Below, in pieces: positions 26,696 through 34,891 of a stretch of 64,000 nt of DNA. A program made the position numbers and the translations under genes. The stretch spans positions 386,054-450,053 of the forward strand of contig DKJL01000010.1 in assembly GCA_002454815.1 (NCBI GenBank), in the 5' to 3' direction. The stretch comes from Flavobacteriales bacterium UBA6693. Lineage in GTDB: Bacteria; Bacteroidota; Bacteroidia; Flavobacteriales; Weeksellaceae. The notes beneath the pieces are model-generated. The model was not told the origin of the DNA. It made no database searches and saw only the letters and a program-made list of their open reading frames with translations. Each line of letters begins with the position of its first letter. The stretch's first letter is position 1.

Positions 26696-28195
26696 ATGTC
26701 TTCAGCTCACAGCACTCCAGATTCTCATTACGATGTCGTTCTTATCGGTGGCGGTATTATGAGCGCCACGCTCGGCACGCTCTTACACGAACTGAATCCT
26801 ACTTTAAGAATTGTAATCTTCGAACGGCTCGGTCGCTTTGCCCGGGAAAGTTCTGCCGCCTGGAATAATGCCGGAACGGGACATTCTGCCTATTGCGAAC
26901 TCAATTATACGCCCCAGCGGGAAGATGGCACGATTGATATATCGAAGGCGGAAAAAATCGCGGAGCAATTCGAGGTTTCCAAGCAATTCTGGTCTTTTCT
27001 GCTGAAGAAAAATTTTATTAAAAATCCGAAAAATTTCATCAATACCTGTCCACACATGAGTCTGGTTTTCGGCGAGAACGACGGAAAATTTTTGAGAAAA
27101 AGACATGAACGGATGACGCAGTCGCATTTGTTTAAAGAAATGCAGTTCACTACCGATCATGATCAGCTGCGAGAGTGGATTCCTTTAATAATGCAAAAAC
27201 GTAAGCCTTCAGAATTTCTTGCCGCGACTAAAATGGATCTTGGAACGGACGTAAATTTCGGTACGCTGACGCGAAAAATGGGACGCTATCTGGCAGATGA
27301 TTCTAATGTTGATGTATTTCTGTACCACGCGGTGAAGGATATTGATCCGCGTTCTGATGGTAAATGGCTCGTTAAGGTAAAAGACCGAATTACTCAGGAA
27401 AAACACGACGTGACGGCAGATTTTGTATTTATCGGCGCCGGCGGTTATGCCCTCCCTCTTTTAGAAAGTTCGGATATTCCCGAAAGCGATGGCTACGGTG
27501 GTTTTCCTGTTTCAGGTGAATGGCTGGTAAGTCACAACCCGGAACTCATTGCAAAACATCAGGCGAAAGTCTATACGCAGGCGACAGTAGATGCGCCGCC
27601 GATGAGTGTGCCTCATTTGGATCTGCGGATTATCGACGGAAAAGAGGCACTGCTATTTGGGCCGTTCGCAGGATTCTCGACAAAGTTTTTGAAAGAAGGC
27701 AGCTATTTGGATTTACCCGAAAGCGTAAATTTTAAAAATATCCGTTCACTGTTTGGTGCCTGGTGGCACAATTTGCCATTAACGCAATATCTCATCCGTC
27801 AGGTGGCAATGAATAAAGAGCAACGTCTGCAACACCTGCGGGAATTTGTGAAAGATGCAAAAGAAGAAGATTGGGAACTGAAAGTTGCCGGACAACGCGT
27901 GCAAATTATTAAAAAAGATAAAGAGGAAGGCGGTAAACTGGAGTTCGGAACCGAAGTGGTGGTCAACAGCAGCGGTACCATTGCTTCCCTGCTGGGTGCG
28001 TCGCCAGGTGCCTCTACCGCCGCACATGCGATGATTCAGGTGCTGGAAAAATGTTTCCCCGAAAAAATGGAAAACGGCTGGAAAGAAAAACTTAAGGAAA
28101 TCATACCTTCGTACGGACAAAACCTTTCTGAAAACAGTGAACTTACTGAAAAGGTACGCGCTTATACCAAAGAGATGTTGGAACTTAATTATTAA
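26696..28195 (+). CDS. mqo: Malate:quinone oxidoreductase
   Basis: Mqo oxidises malate to oxaloacetate on the inner face of the membrane and passes electrons to quinone, replacing or backing up malate dehydrogenase in the TCA cycle. The 499-residue FAD protein starts with VVLIGGGIMSATLGTLL and ERLGRFARESSAAWNNAGTG, and later has FIGAGGYALPLLESSDIPES and the C-terminal GASPGASTAAHAMIQVLE. Length is normal. The 300-base leader upstream is AT-rich. Confidence 0.96.
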   Translation: MSSAHSTPDSHYDVVLIGGGIMSATLGTLLHELNPTLRIVIFERLGRFARESSAAWNNAGTGHSAYCELNYTPQREDGTIDISKAEKIAEQFEVSKQFWSFLLKKNFIKNPKNFINTCPHMSLVFGENDGKFLRKRHERMTQSHLFKEMQFTTDHDQLREWIPLIMQKRKPSEFLAATKMDLGTDVNFGTLTRKMGRYLADDSNVDVFLYHAVKDIDPRSDGKWLVKVKDRITQEKHDVTADFVFIGAGGYALPLLESSDIPESDGYGGFPVSGEWLVSHNPELIAKHQAKVYTQATVDAPPMSVPHLDLRIIDGKEALLFGPFAGFSTKFLKEGSYLDLPESVNFKNIRSLFGAWWHNLPLTQYLIRQVAMNKEQRLQHLREFVKDAKEEDWELKVAGQRVQIIKKDKEEGGKLEFGTEVVVNSSGTIASLLGASPGASTAAHAMIQVLEKCFPEKMENGWKEKLKEIIPSYGQNLSENSELTEKVRAYTKEMLELNY

Positions 28196-28211
28196 ACGTG
28201 CACCAATTAAC

Positions 28212-28607
28212 TTGAAAGCCACTACCATTACGAAGCCATCCATCGCACCCGAAATTCTGGAGGCAATACAACCAGCGGTGGAAGAGGAAAAACAGGTCAT
28301 TGTGCACTGTTGCTTTGCCGCAACGCCGTCGCCAGATATGCTGATTCGGATCTGGCCCTCGACGGTGCTGATCGATGAGCACTCGGGGCACCGGAGCAGT
28401 TTGGTGCATCATGAAAATATTACGCTTTTTCCCTACTGGACCTTGGTTCCTCCTTTTGCAGATTTCTGGTTTACCTTAGTTTTTACCGGTTTGCCCGCTG
28501 GTTGTTCTTATTTTGATTTGAAAGAAGAAATTCCCGAAGCCGGAGGTTTTCACGTCCCAAGAATTAAACGAAATAAAAGCGATATTTACCGGGTTAAAAT
28601 AACCTGA
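28212..28607 (+). CDS. Conserved protein of unknown function
   Basis: A 131-residue soluble protein. Its most striking part is VIVHCCFAATPSPDMLIRIW, followed by IDEHSGHRSSLVHHENIT and a strand-rich end. No family was recognised, though the composition looks like a real, constrained protein. The only ATG in frame is at 28137, inside mqo, which would give an odd basic N-terminus overlapping mqo by 59 bases. The TTG at 28212, 16 bases after the mqo stop, gives a natural start LKATTITKP (read as Met). Start and function are both uncertain. Confidence 0.6.
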   Translation: MKATTITKPSIAPEILEAIQPAVEEEKQVIVHCCFAATPSPDMLIRIWPSTVLIDEHSGHRSSLVHHENITLFPYWTLVPPFADFWFTLVFTGLPAGCSYFDLKEEIPEAGGFHVPRIKRNKSDIYRVKIT

Positions 28608-28655
28608 CAGTCTTCTAATTTCTCCGGTGGAAATTTATAGCTTAAAATTACTTTG

Positions 28656-29273
28656 ATGAAATTATTGGTTTCGACTTTTCTGTTTTGCATGTTGTGGTCT
28701 TGCGCTCCATTTGGCTTAGGTGGATATCAAGCCGAAATCAGCAAGTTTCAAACACAGTTAAATAAAGAATATTTGGATACGGCGACGACCCCGCTGCGTG
28801 GAGAAAACCTGAAAAAGTTTCGTCGGCATCCGTTCTTTGCGGTTGACAAAAAGTTTCGCGTGACGGCAAAATTAGAGCGCGCAGCAGATCCTGTTATTTT
28901 CGATTTGCCCACGTCTTCCGGAAAATCCAAGCAATATAAAGAATACGGCACAGCGTCCTTTCAAATTGACGGGAAAAACTACCAGCTTAAACTCTATCAA
29001 AGTCTGGATTTAATGATGCGCCCCGAATACCAAGATTATTTATTTCTGCCATTCCGCGATGAAACGAATGGTAAAACGACTTATGGCGGTGGTAAATATC
29101 TGGATCTCCGCATTCCTTCATCAGATAAAATTATTATTGATTTCAATAAATCTTATCATCCATTCTGCGCTTATAATGCCTACGATTATAACTGCCCGAT
29201 TGTGCCGGAGGAAAACATTTTACCTGTCGCCATTGAAGCCGGAGTTATGTACGACGACGTTTATTATGATTAA
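28656..29273 (+). CDS. DUF1684 family lipoprotein
   Basis: A 205-residue protein with a lipoprotein-type signal: LLVSTFLFCMLWSCAPFG, where Cys16 would be lipidated. The mature part matches the DUF1684 pattern: RRHPFFAVDKKFRV, YGTASFQIDGKNYQLKLYQ, YLFLPFRDETNGKTTYGGG, and the ending FNKSYHPFCAYNAYDYNCP with the PFCAY motif. Function of the family is unknown. It is transcribed in the same direction as the preceding unknown gene, 48 bases apart. Confidence 0.88.
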   Translation: MKLLVSTFLFCMLWSCAPFGLGGYQAEISKFQTQLNKEYLDTATTPLRGENLKKFRRHPFFAVDKKFRVTAKLERAADPVIFDLPTSSGKSKQYKEYGTASFQIDGKNYQLKLYQSLDLMMRPEYQDYLFLPFRDETNGKTTYGGGKYLDLRIPSSDKIIIDFNKSYHPFCAYNAYDYNCPIVPEENILPVAIEAGVMYDDVYYD

Positions 29274-29643
29274 ATTTAAATAAGATTATTCTCAGCTTAT
29301 CGCGATTCAAGCTCAAAATTTAAGATCATGCTCGCTATTTATGCTCGCTAAAAGCGATACAGAGAAACTTTATCATGTGGCAATATTCACTGGCTCCAGT
29401 ACGACAATGTTTATGATTGCAGAAGGAAGGATATTGTAAGATTCACCTAAAATTTATGGATATTTCATAGCAATAATGGGCGTAGAGTTGGCACCTCGTA
29501 CCTAATCCGCTGCACGGCGACTTTTTGGCAAAACTGGGCCGCGGCACACTTTCAAAATGAAAGGTCAAAAGTCCCAATGAAACATAACACCGAAACTGGT
29601 GCAAAAATTGCAGCTGTCTGAATAACATTAAAATTTAGCAAAA
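29274..29643. other. Intergenic region without a recognised gene
   Basis: About 370 bases. No frame on either strand has a start and a protein-like composition. A stretch on the plus strand around 29490-29570 translates into peptides with no recognisable motif and is interrupted by stops. It could be a decayed gene, but that is not shown. Confidence 0.4.
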
Positions 29644-29802
29644 ATGGAACCTGCAAAAAAAAACAAACCGGCCCCCGTAATGATCATCGGTGTTGCCGCA
29701 ATCGTATTAGCGATCATATCGTATTTTATCATCCTCGCTTTTTTTCCAGATTTATTCGACCGGCTGCCTACAGGCGCGTCTCAACCGGTACCGGCAAACT
29801 AA
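29644..29802 (+). CDS. Small single-helix membrane protein
   Basis: A 52-residue protein: short basic/polar head MEPAKKNKPAPV, one transmembrane helix (MIIGVAAIVLAIISYFIILA), then FFPDLFDRLPTGAS and a Pro/Asn tail. The head-helix-tail pattern and clean start and stop favour a real gene. Its stop overlaps the end of mtaB on the other strand by four bases (tail to tail). No family recognised; function unknown. Confidence 0.6.
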   Translation: MEPAKKNKPAPVMIIGVAAIVLAIISYFIILAFFPDLFDRLPTGASQPVPAN

Positions 29803-31148
29803 ACTTTACTTAAGAAAGTCTCAAAAGCGGCGTGAACAGAAACGGTTCCGTCGCTTTGTATTTTTTGGAGTTTCAGCTCCTCGATCTGATTGACGGAATT
29901 TGCGTCCCAGGGCTTTTGTACTCTCACGTAGTTTTCCGTAAAACCGAACATCAGGCCGTCTTTATTTTCATGTTCCCACAAAACAGGCAGCATTTTTCCA
30001 AGCTGTTCTTCATAAAAGGCCATCTTTTTCTTTTCAGATAAAATCCTCAGCATTTTGTTTCGCCGTTTTCTTTCAATGATAGGAATGACGCCCTCCATTT
30101 TGGCAGCTTCTGTATTTTCGCGCTCAGAGTAGGTGAAAACGTGTAAATAAGAAATCGGCAGTTCATTTAAAAACCGATAAGTTTCCAGGAATTTTTCTTC
30201 AGTTTCACCGGGAAATCCTACGATAACATCCACGCCAACACAAGCATCAGGCATGACCTGGCGGATTTTAGCGACACGATCGGCATAAAGACCTGAGAGA
30301 TACCGCCGCTTCATTTTTTTTAATAAGTCGTCGCTGCCGCTTTGCAGCGGGATATGAAAATGGGGCACAAATCTCCGGCTTTTGGCAACCAGCTCGATAC
30401 TTTCGTCCTTCAGTAAATTCGGTTCAATGCTGGAAATCCTGATGCGCTCGATCCCGTCCACTTTATCGAGTTCCGAAATAAGATCCAGAAAGGTATGTTC
30501 GTGCCTCTTGTTTCCAAATTCTCCTTTTCCGTAATCGCCAATGTTTACGCCGGTCAGTACGATTTCTCGAATGCCGCGCTGCGCGATTTCTCTTGCGTTT
30601 TCAACGACGTTTTCGATGGTGTCGGAACGCGAAATTCCGCGCGCCAGCGGGATGGTACAATAGGTACATTTATAATCGCAACCGTCCTGCACTTTCAGAA
30701 AAGCGCGCGTACGGTCGCCGATAGAATAACTGCCGATAAAAAAATCTGCCTGATCCACTTCACAGGAATGCACGGTTCCATCGGCATCTGATTTCTGCAA
30801 ATCGTCGAGATAACTGAGAATATTAAATTTTTCTTTTGCGCCCAGAACGAGGTCAACACCTGGAATAGCAGCGATTTCTTCCGGTTTCAGCTGTGCATAG
30901 CAACCCAGAATCACCACCAGCCCGTCCGGGTTTGCTTTCATCGCTCTTTTTACGTGAAACTTGCACTCACGGTCTGCGTTTTCTGTTACAGAACAGGTGT
31001 TGATGACGTACACGTGCGCGGGCTCGTCGAAAGTTACTTTTTGGTAACCGGCGCCGGTGAGCTGGCGGGCAATGGTTGAAGTTTCAGCAAAATTCAGCTT
31101 GCACCCGAGGGTGTGATAAGCGGCAGTTTTGGGCGTGATATGTTCCAT
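29799..31148 (-). CDS. mtaB: tRNA t6A37 methylthiotransferase
   Basis: MtaB converts t6A to ms2t6A at tRNA position 37. The 449-residue protein shows an N-terminal UPF0004 domain with CKLNFAET, NTCSVTENADREC and LGCYAQLKP, then the radical-SAM cluster motif CDYKCTYCTIPLARG (CxxxCxxC), and a C-terminal TRAM-like end. It is distinguished from MiaB and RimO by overall motif pattern, so the paralogue assignment is inferred. A TAAATTTG box lies 12 bases upstream at 31161-31168. Confidence 0.93.
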   Translation of the reverse strand: MEHITPKTAAYHTLGCKLNFAETSTIARQLTGAGYQKVTFDEPAHVYVINTCSVTENADRECKFHVKRAMKANPDGLVVILGCYAQLKPEEIAAIPGVDLVLGAKEKFNILSYLDDLQKSDADGTVHSCEVDQADFFIGSYSIGDRTRAFLKVQDGCDYKCTYCTIPLARGISRSDTIENVVENAREIAQRGIREIVLTGVNIGDYGKGEFGNKRHEHTFLDLISELDKVDGIERIRISSIEPNLLKDESIELVAKSRRFVPHFHIPLQSGSDDLLKKMKRRYLSGLYADRVAKIRQVMPDACVGVDVIVGFPGETEEKFLETYRFLNELPISYLHVFTYSERENTEAAKMEGVIPIIERKRRNKMLRILSEKKKMAFYEEQLGKMLPVLWEHENKDGLMFGFTENYVRVQKPWDANSVNQIEELKLQKIQSDGTVSVHAAFETFLSKV

Positions 31149-31160
31149 AATTTAAGACTG

Positions 31161-31168
31161 CAAATTTA
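31161..31168 (-). promoter_or_regulatory. Putative promoter -7 element for mtaB
   Basis: Minus strand TAAATTTG ending 12 bases before the ATG. Confidence 0.5.
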
Positions 31169-31293
31169 ATTAAATTTTTGATGCTGAGCAGAATGCAGCA
31201 GCCCAAGAAATATCAGGAAAAGAAATTCACCTATTCTTTATTATGTCGAATCGTTTTGAAATAAGTAGCTGAACGGTCAGCTGGTGCCGGTTT

Positions 31294-31734
31294 TTACTTA
31301 TATTCATCGCGTACATCAGAGCTGTTCGCAAAACAGACCGGCGACGCATTTTCCGGTAAATTTTCTAGCGGGCTTGGGACAATGTTGGTAATTTGCTTTA
31401 AAACCTCGAGCATCTCAACCGTTTTATTATTGTAGAATGTAAGGTCATCCAACAGTTCCTCCTGATTTTTGTTCTTTAAATTTTTAAATAACGTATCCCA
31501 TGATAAATTCCAATAGTTAATTAATGCACTTTTATTCAAAACATTTGTGGGGAAGTTTTCCTGGCAATCATCTTGTGCGGAGTAGCGCGTATACTCTGCC
31601 ATTTCGCGCAGAATTTTCTGTACACGCTGAAGGTGCGCAGTGGCAACAGGAAGTTCGGTCACAGGAATTTTTGCGAGTGCGCGTGCGCCGGCAGTCCTAC
31701 ATAACTGGAATTGATGAATCATCGCGCTCTCCAT
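31294..31734 (-). CDS. Hypothetical protein
   Basis: A 146-residue, mostly helical, soluble protein beginning MESAMIHQFQLCR with a central helix-rich segment TAHLQRVQKILREMAEYT. It has four Cys but no recognised motif. Codon use looks like that of neighbouring genes. A possible -7 box (TAATTTTG) lies at 31754-31761, 19 bases upstream. Transcribed alone, between mtaB and the divergent phosphorylase-like gene. Confidence 0.65.
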   Translation of the reverse strand: MESAMIHQFQLCRTAGARALAKIPVTELPVATAHLQRVQKILREMAEYTRYSAQDDCQENFPTNVLNKSALINYWNLSWDTLFKNLKNKNQEELLDDLTFYNNKTVEMLEVLKQITNIVPSPLENLPENASPVCFANSSDVRDEYK

Positions 31735-31753
31735 TTAATTTAAATTTTCATCA

Positions 31754-31761
31754 CAAAATTA
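31754..31761 (-). promoter_or_regulatory. Putative promoter -7 element for the 31294-31734 gene
   Basis: Minus strand TAATTTTG, 19 bases before the ATG. Confidence 0.35.
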
Positions 31762-31881
31762 ACCATCTTTTCGCAGAATATTTTAAAACGTTGAAATGAT
31801 ATTATTCTGCTTTTCGCACGAAAAAATTTTCCATGATAAATATTACGTGTATCTTCATTCGCCTGTAGCTGAATTAAAATT

Positions 31882-31889
31882 TACCTTTG
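31882..31889 (+). promoter_or_regulatory. Putative promoter -7 element for the phosphorylase-like gene
   Basis: TACCTTTG, 23 bases before the ATG at 31913. No clear -33 element. Confidence 0.45.
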
Positions 31890-31912
31890 CAAGTCTTTTT
31901 TAAATTAAAAAA

Positions 31913-33571
31913 ATGGATTTCAAAAACTATTCGATGCCCTTCAGCATCAATCTCGATTATACAAAGAAAGTTGCTTATTTTTCAATGGAATTCGCCATCG
32001 ATCAGGCGCTGAAAATCTACTCCGGCGGTTTGGGTTTTCTTGCCGGTTCCCACATGCGAAGCGCTTACAACCTCAAACAGGATTTGGTCGGTATCGGAAT
32101 TTTGTGGAAATTCGGTTACTACGATCAGGCCAGAAATCACGATCAGACACTGCAGCCCACCTGGACCGAAAAAATGTACTCTTTTTTGCAGGACACCCAC
32201 ATAAAGTTTCAAATCGAGATTCATTCTGCACCCGTTTGGGTGAAAGTATACTATCTGGACCCGAAAGTTTTTCATACGGCACCGATGTTTTTTCTTTCAA
32301 CGGATATGCCCGAGAATGATCATATTTCTAAAACGATCTGCCACCGTTTATACGACGCCAATGAAGCGACGAAAGTCGCGCAATATATTTTGCTGGGCAA
32401 AGGCGGCGCAAAATTGTTGGACGAGATAAATTTAGAGCGCGAGGTGTACCACCTGAATGAAGCACACGGCCTGCCCGCAGCTTTCTATCTTTTAGAAAAA
32501 TTTAATGGTGATCTGGGCAAAGTGCGCGAAAAACTGGTATTCACAACGCACACTCCTGAAGAAGCCGGAAATGAAAAACACAGTCTTTCGATGTGTTTTG
32601 ATATGTCTTACTTTTCCGGTTTACCGCTCGAAAAAGTAAAAGAAATTGAAGGTTCGGATGAAGACCGTTTTAATCATTCGCTTTGTGCGCTTCGAATGGC
32701 GCGCGTTGCAAATGGCGTGTCCCAGCTGCACGGCGTCGTGTCGCGGGCGATCTGGCAAAAATATCCGGGGATCTGTGAAATAAAAGCGATCACCAACGCT
32801 CAGGAATATAAATATTGGGCGGATCAGCCGCTTTATGATGCGAAGAATGAGAACAACCCTGAAGTGTTTGACCGTCGAAAAAAAGAACTGAAAAAGCATT
32901 TTTTTAAAATTGTTGCGGACCAGGCAGGAAAACTGTTTGATGCGGATGTGCTTACCATTGTTTGGGCACGTCGTTTTGCCGGTTACAAGCGCGCTGATCT
33001 CTTGCTGCGCGATCCGGAACGCTTCGAAAAATTATTAAATAATCCCAATTATCCCTTGCAGATCGTTTGGGCCGGAAAACCTTACCCGATGGATTATTCT
33101 GCTATTTCCATTTTTAACGAACTGGTAGTGAAGAGCAGAGATTACCGGAATATGGCCGTGCTTACGGGTTATGAACTTGCACTGAGCAAATCGATGAAGC
33201 AGGGCTCTGATGTTTGGCTCAACAACCCGCGTGTTCCGCGTGAGGCCTCCGGAACTTCCGGGATGACCGCGGCCATGAATGGCTCCATCAACCTTTCTAC
33301 CGACGATGGCTGGATTCCCGAATTTGCAAAACCGGGCGATAATTCGTTTGTTGTTGAAAAAGCCGACTATGCGAACATGAGCATTTACGAGCAGGATCAA
33401 TATGATTTGGAAGCACTTTACAATTTGTTGGAACAGGAGATTATTCCAACGTATTATGAAAAACCTGATGAGTGGCGCAAAATTCAGCAGACGGCGATGG
33501 ATGACGTAAGACACGATTTTAATTCGGACCGTATGGCTGATGAATATTATAAAAAATTATATTTAAATTAA
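31913..33571 (+). CDS. GT35 alpha-glucan phosphorylase-like protein lacking the PLP lysine
   Basis: A 552-residue protein of the short, bacterial/archaeal-type alpha-glucan phosphorylase group. It has the N-terminal VAYFSMEFAID and YSGGLGFLAGSHMRSA, HLNEAHGLPAAF, and the C-terminal phosphate-site region VWARRFAGYKRADLL. In the cofactor loop, where family members read EASGTSGMKAA with the lysine that binds pyridoxal phosphate, this protein reads EASGTSGMTAAMNG: codon ACC (Thr452) at 33266-33268 replaces the Lys codon. It may be inactive as a phosphorylase or do something else. No other glycogen gene is nearby. Confidence 0.85.
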   Translation: MDFKNYSMPFSINLDYTKKVAYFSMEFAIDQALKIYSGGLGFLAGSHMRSAYNLKQDLVGIGILWKFGYYDQARNHDQTLQPTWTEKMYSFLQDTHIKFQIEIHSAPVWVKVYYLDPKVFHTAPMFFLSTDMPENDHISKTICHRLYDANEATKVAQYILLGKGGAKLLDEINLEREVYHLNEAHGLPAAFYLLEKFNGDLGKVREKLVFTTHTPEEAGNEKHSLSMCFDMSYFSGLPLEKVKEIEGSDEDRFNHSLCALRMARVANGVSQLHGVVSRAIWQKYPGICEIKAITNAQEYKYWADQPLYDAKNENNPEVFDRRKKELKKHFFKIVADQAGKLFDADVLTIVWARRFAGYKRADLLLRDPERFEKLLNNPNYPLQIVWAGKPYPMDYSAISIFNELVVKSRDYRNMAVLTGYELALSKSMKQGSDVWLNNPRVPREASGTSGMTAAMNGSINLSTDDGWIPEFAKPGDNSFVVEKADYANMSIYEQDQYDLEALYNLLEQEIIPTYYEKPDEWRKIQQTAMDDVRHDFNSDRMADEYYKKLYLN

Positions 33572-33582
33572 ATTTAAATCAG

Positions 33583-33613
33583 AAATCCGGTTGCCACGCA
33601 GCCGGATTTTTTT
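33583..33613 (+). terminator. Terminator of the phosphorylase-like gene
   Basis: Stem AAATCCGG (33583-33590) / CCGGATTT (33602-33609) with a following T run. Confidence 0.85.
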
Positions 33614-33691
33614 GTTCTGAATAATGTGTTTTTTCTATGTATAAATACACACGGTATTTTCCTCGGGATAAAGCTTTTGCCCGAAAAACAG

Positions 33692-33699
33692 TATTTTTG
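33692..33699 (+). promoter_or_regulatory. Putative promoter -7 element for prfB
   Basis: TATTTTTG, 15 bases before the GTG start. Confidence 0.45.
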
Positions 33700-33714
33700 T
33701 AAAAATAAAATTCC

Positions 33715-34827
33715 GTGACCAACAGCGACCAAATAAAAGACCTGCAAGCCCGTATCGCCGATCTGTATAAATATTTACAGATCGAAAGAAAAAAAATAGA
33801 AATCCAAAACGACGAGGAAAAGACCGTTTCGCCGGAGTTTTGGGATCAGCCCAAAGAGGCGGAAGCTTTTATGAAACAGCTGCGCTCCAAAAAGAAATGG
33901 GTCGACACGTACGACGAAATTCAAAGCCGTTTCGAGGACGTACAGGTGTTGCTCGATTTTGCGCGTGAGGATCCGGATGTTGCCACAGAACTGGACGAAG
34001 CTTTTGCCACACTTACGCAGAAAGTGGAAGATCTGGAATTTAAAAATATGCTCTCCAATGAAGGCGACGAACTTTCCGCGGTATTGCAGATCACAGCAGG
34101 AGCGGGCGGAACTGAAAGCTGCGACTGGGCCTCGATGCTGATGCGGATGTACACTATGTGGGCGGAAAATCAGGGTTATAAAATCCGCGAACTTAATTTT
34201 CAGGAAGGTGATGTAGCCGGCATAAAAACCGTAACTCTGGAGATCGAGGGCGAATTTGCGTTCGGTTATTTGCGCGGCGAAAATGGTGTACACCGTTTGG
34301 TACGAATTTCACCCTTCGATTCCAACGCCAAGCGCCACACCAGTTTTGTTTCGGTTTACGTTTATCCACTCGTGGATGACACCATTGAAATTCAGGTAAA
34401 CCCTGCCGATATTTCTTTTGAAACCATGCGCTCCAGCGGTGCTGGCGGGCAGAACGTGAATAAAGTGGAAACCGCAGTACGACTCCGTCACGCGCCAACG
34501 GGAATCATCATCGAAAACTCCGAATCGCGTTCGCAGCTTCAGAACAAAGAAAAGGCAATGCAACTCCTGAAGTCGCGCCTGTACGAGATGGAACTCGAAG
34601 AACGGATGAAAGCGCGGAACGAAATAGAAGCCGGAAAAATGAAAATCGAGTGGGGCAGCCAAATTCGAAATTATGTGATGCACCCTTACAAACTCGTAAA
34701 AGATGTGCGCTCGGGCTACGAAACTTCCGACGTGGACGCCGTAATGAATGGCGGACTCACACCCTTCCTGAAATCGTTTCTGATGTCCGACGGAACTGCC
34801 GTGGCAGACGATGATTTGACACTTTAA
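33715..34827 (+). CDS. prfB: Peptide chain release factor 2
   Basis: RF2 reads UAA and UGA stop codons and releases the peptide. The 370-residue protein contains the stop-recognition tripeptide SPF in VRISPFDSNAKRHTSF and the catalytic GGQ in SSGAGGQNVNKVETAV. The whole gene is one open frame from a GTG start. In many bacteria an in-frame UGA near codon 25 forces a +1 frameshift; here the matching place reads YKYLQIERK without a stop, so the autoregulatory frameshift is absent. No upstream ATG is available; the GTG fits the length. Confidence 0.95.
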   Translation: MTNSDQIKDLQARIADLYKYLQIERKKIEIQNDEEKTVSPEFWDQPKEAEAFMKQLRSKKKWVDTYDEIQSRFEDVQVLLDFAREDPDVATELDEAFATLTQKVEDLEFKNMLSNEGDELSAVLQITAGAGGTESCDWASMLMRMYTMWAENQGYKIRELNFQEGDVAGIKTVTLEIEGEFAFGYLRGENGVHRLVRISPFDSNAKRHTSFVSVYVYPLVDDTIEIQVNPADISFETMRSSGAGGQNVNKVETAVRLRHAPTGIIIENSESRSQLQNKEKAMQLLKSRLYEMELEERMKARNEIEAGKMKIEWGSQIRNYVMHPYKLVKDVRSGYETSDVDAVMNGGLTPFLKSFLMSDGTAVADDDLTL

Positions 34828-34878
34828 ACTTTAGCAATATTTAACAATTACTTAATGTAGGCGACACCTGCGTTTGCT

Positions 34879-34886
34879 TATATTTG
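34879..34886 (+). promoter_or_regulatory. Putative promoter -7 element for the DedA gene
   Basis: TATATTTG ending five bases before the ATG at 34892, so the transcript would be nearly leaderless. It also shows that the in-frame extension from 34874 is unlikely. Confidence 0.5.
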
Positions 34887-34891
34887 CAAAT

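Noticed and set aside
29274..29643. A gene in the 370-base gap before the small membrane protein
   Set aside because: All frames are broken by stops or lack a start, and no motif was recognised.
33715..33800. Programmed +1 frameshift in prfB
   Set aside because: The region is a single open frame with no UGA at the usual place.
34874..34891. Upstream start for the DedA protein
   Set aside because: The -7 promoter box at 34879-34886 lies inside this extension.
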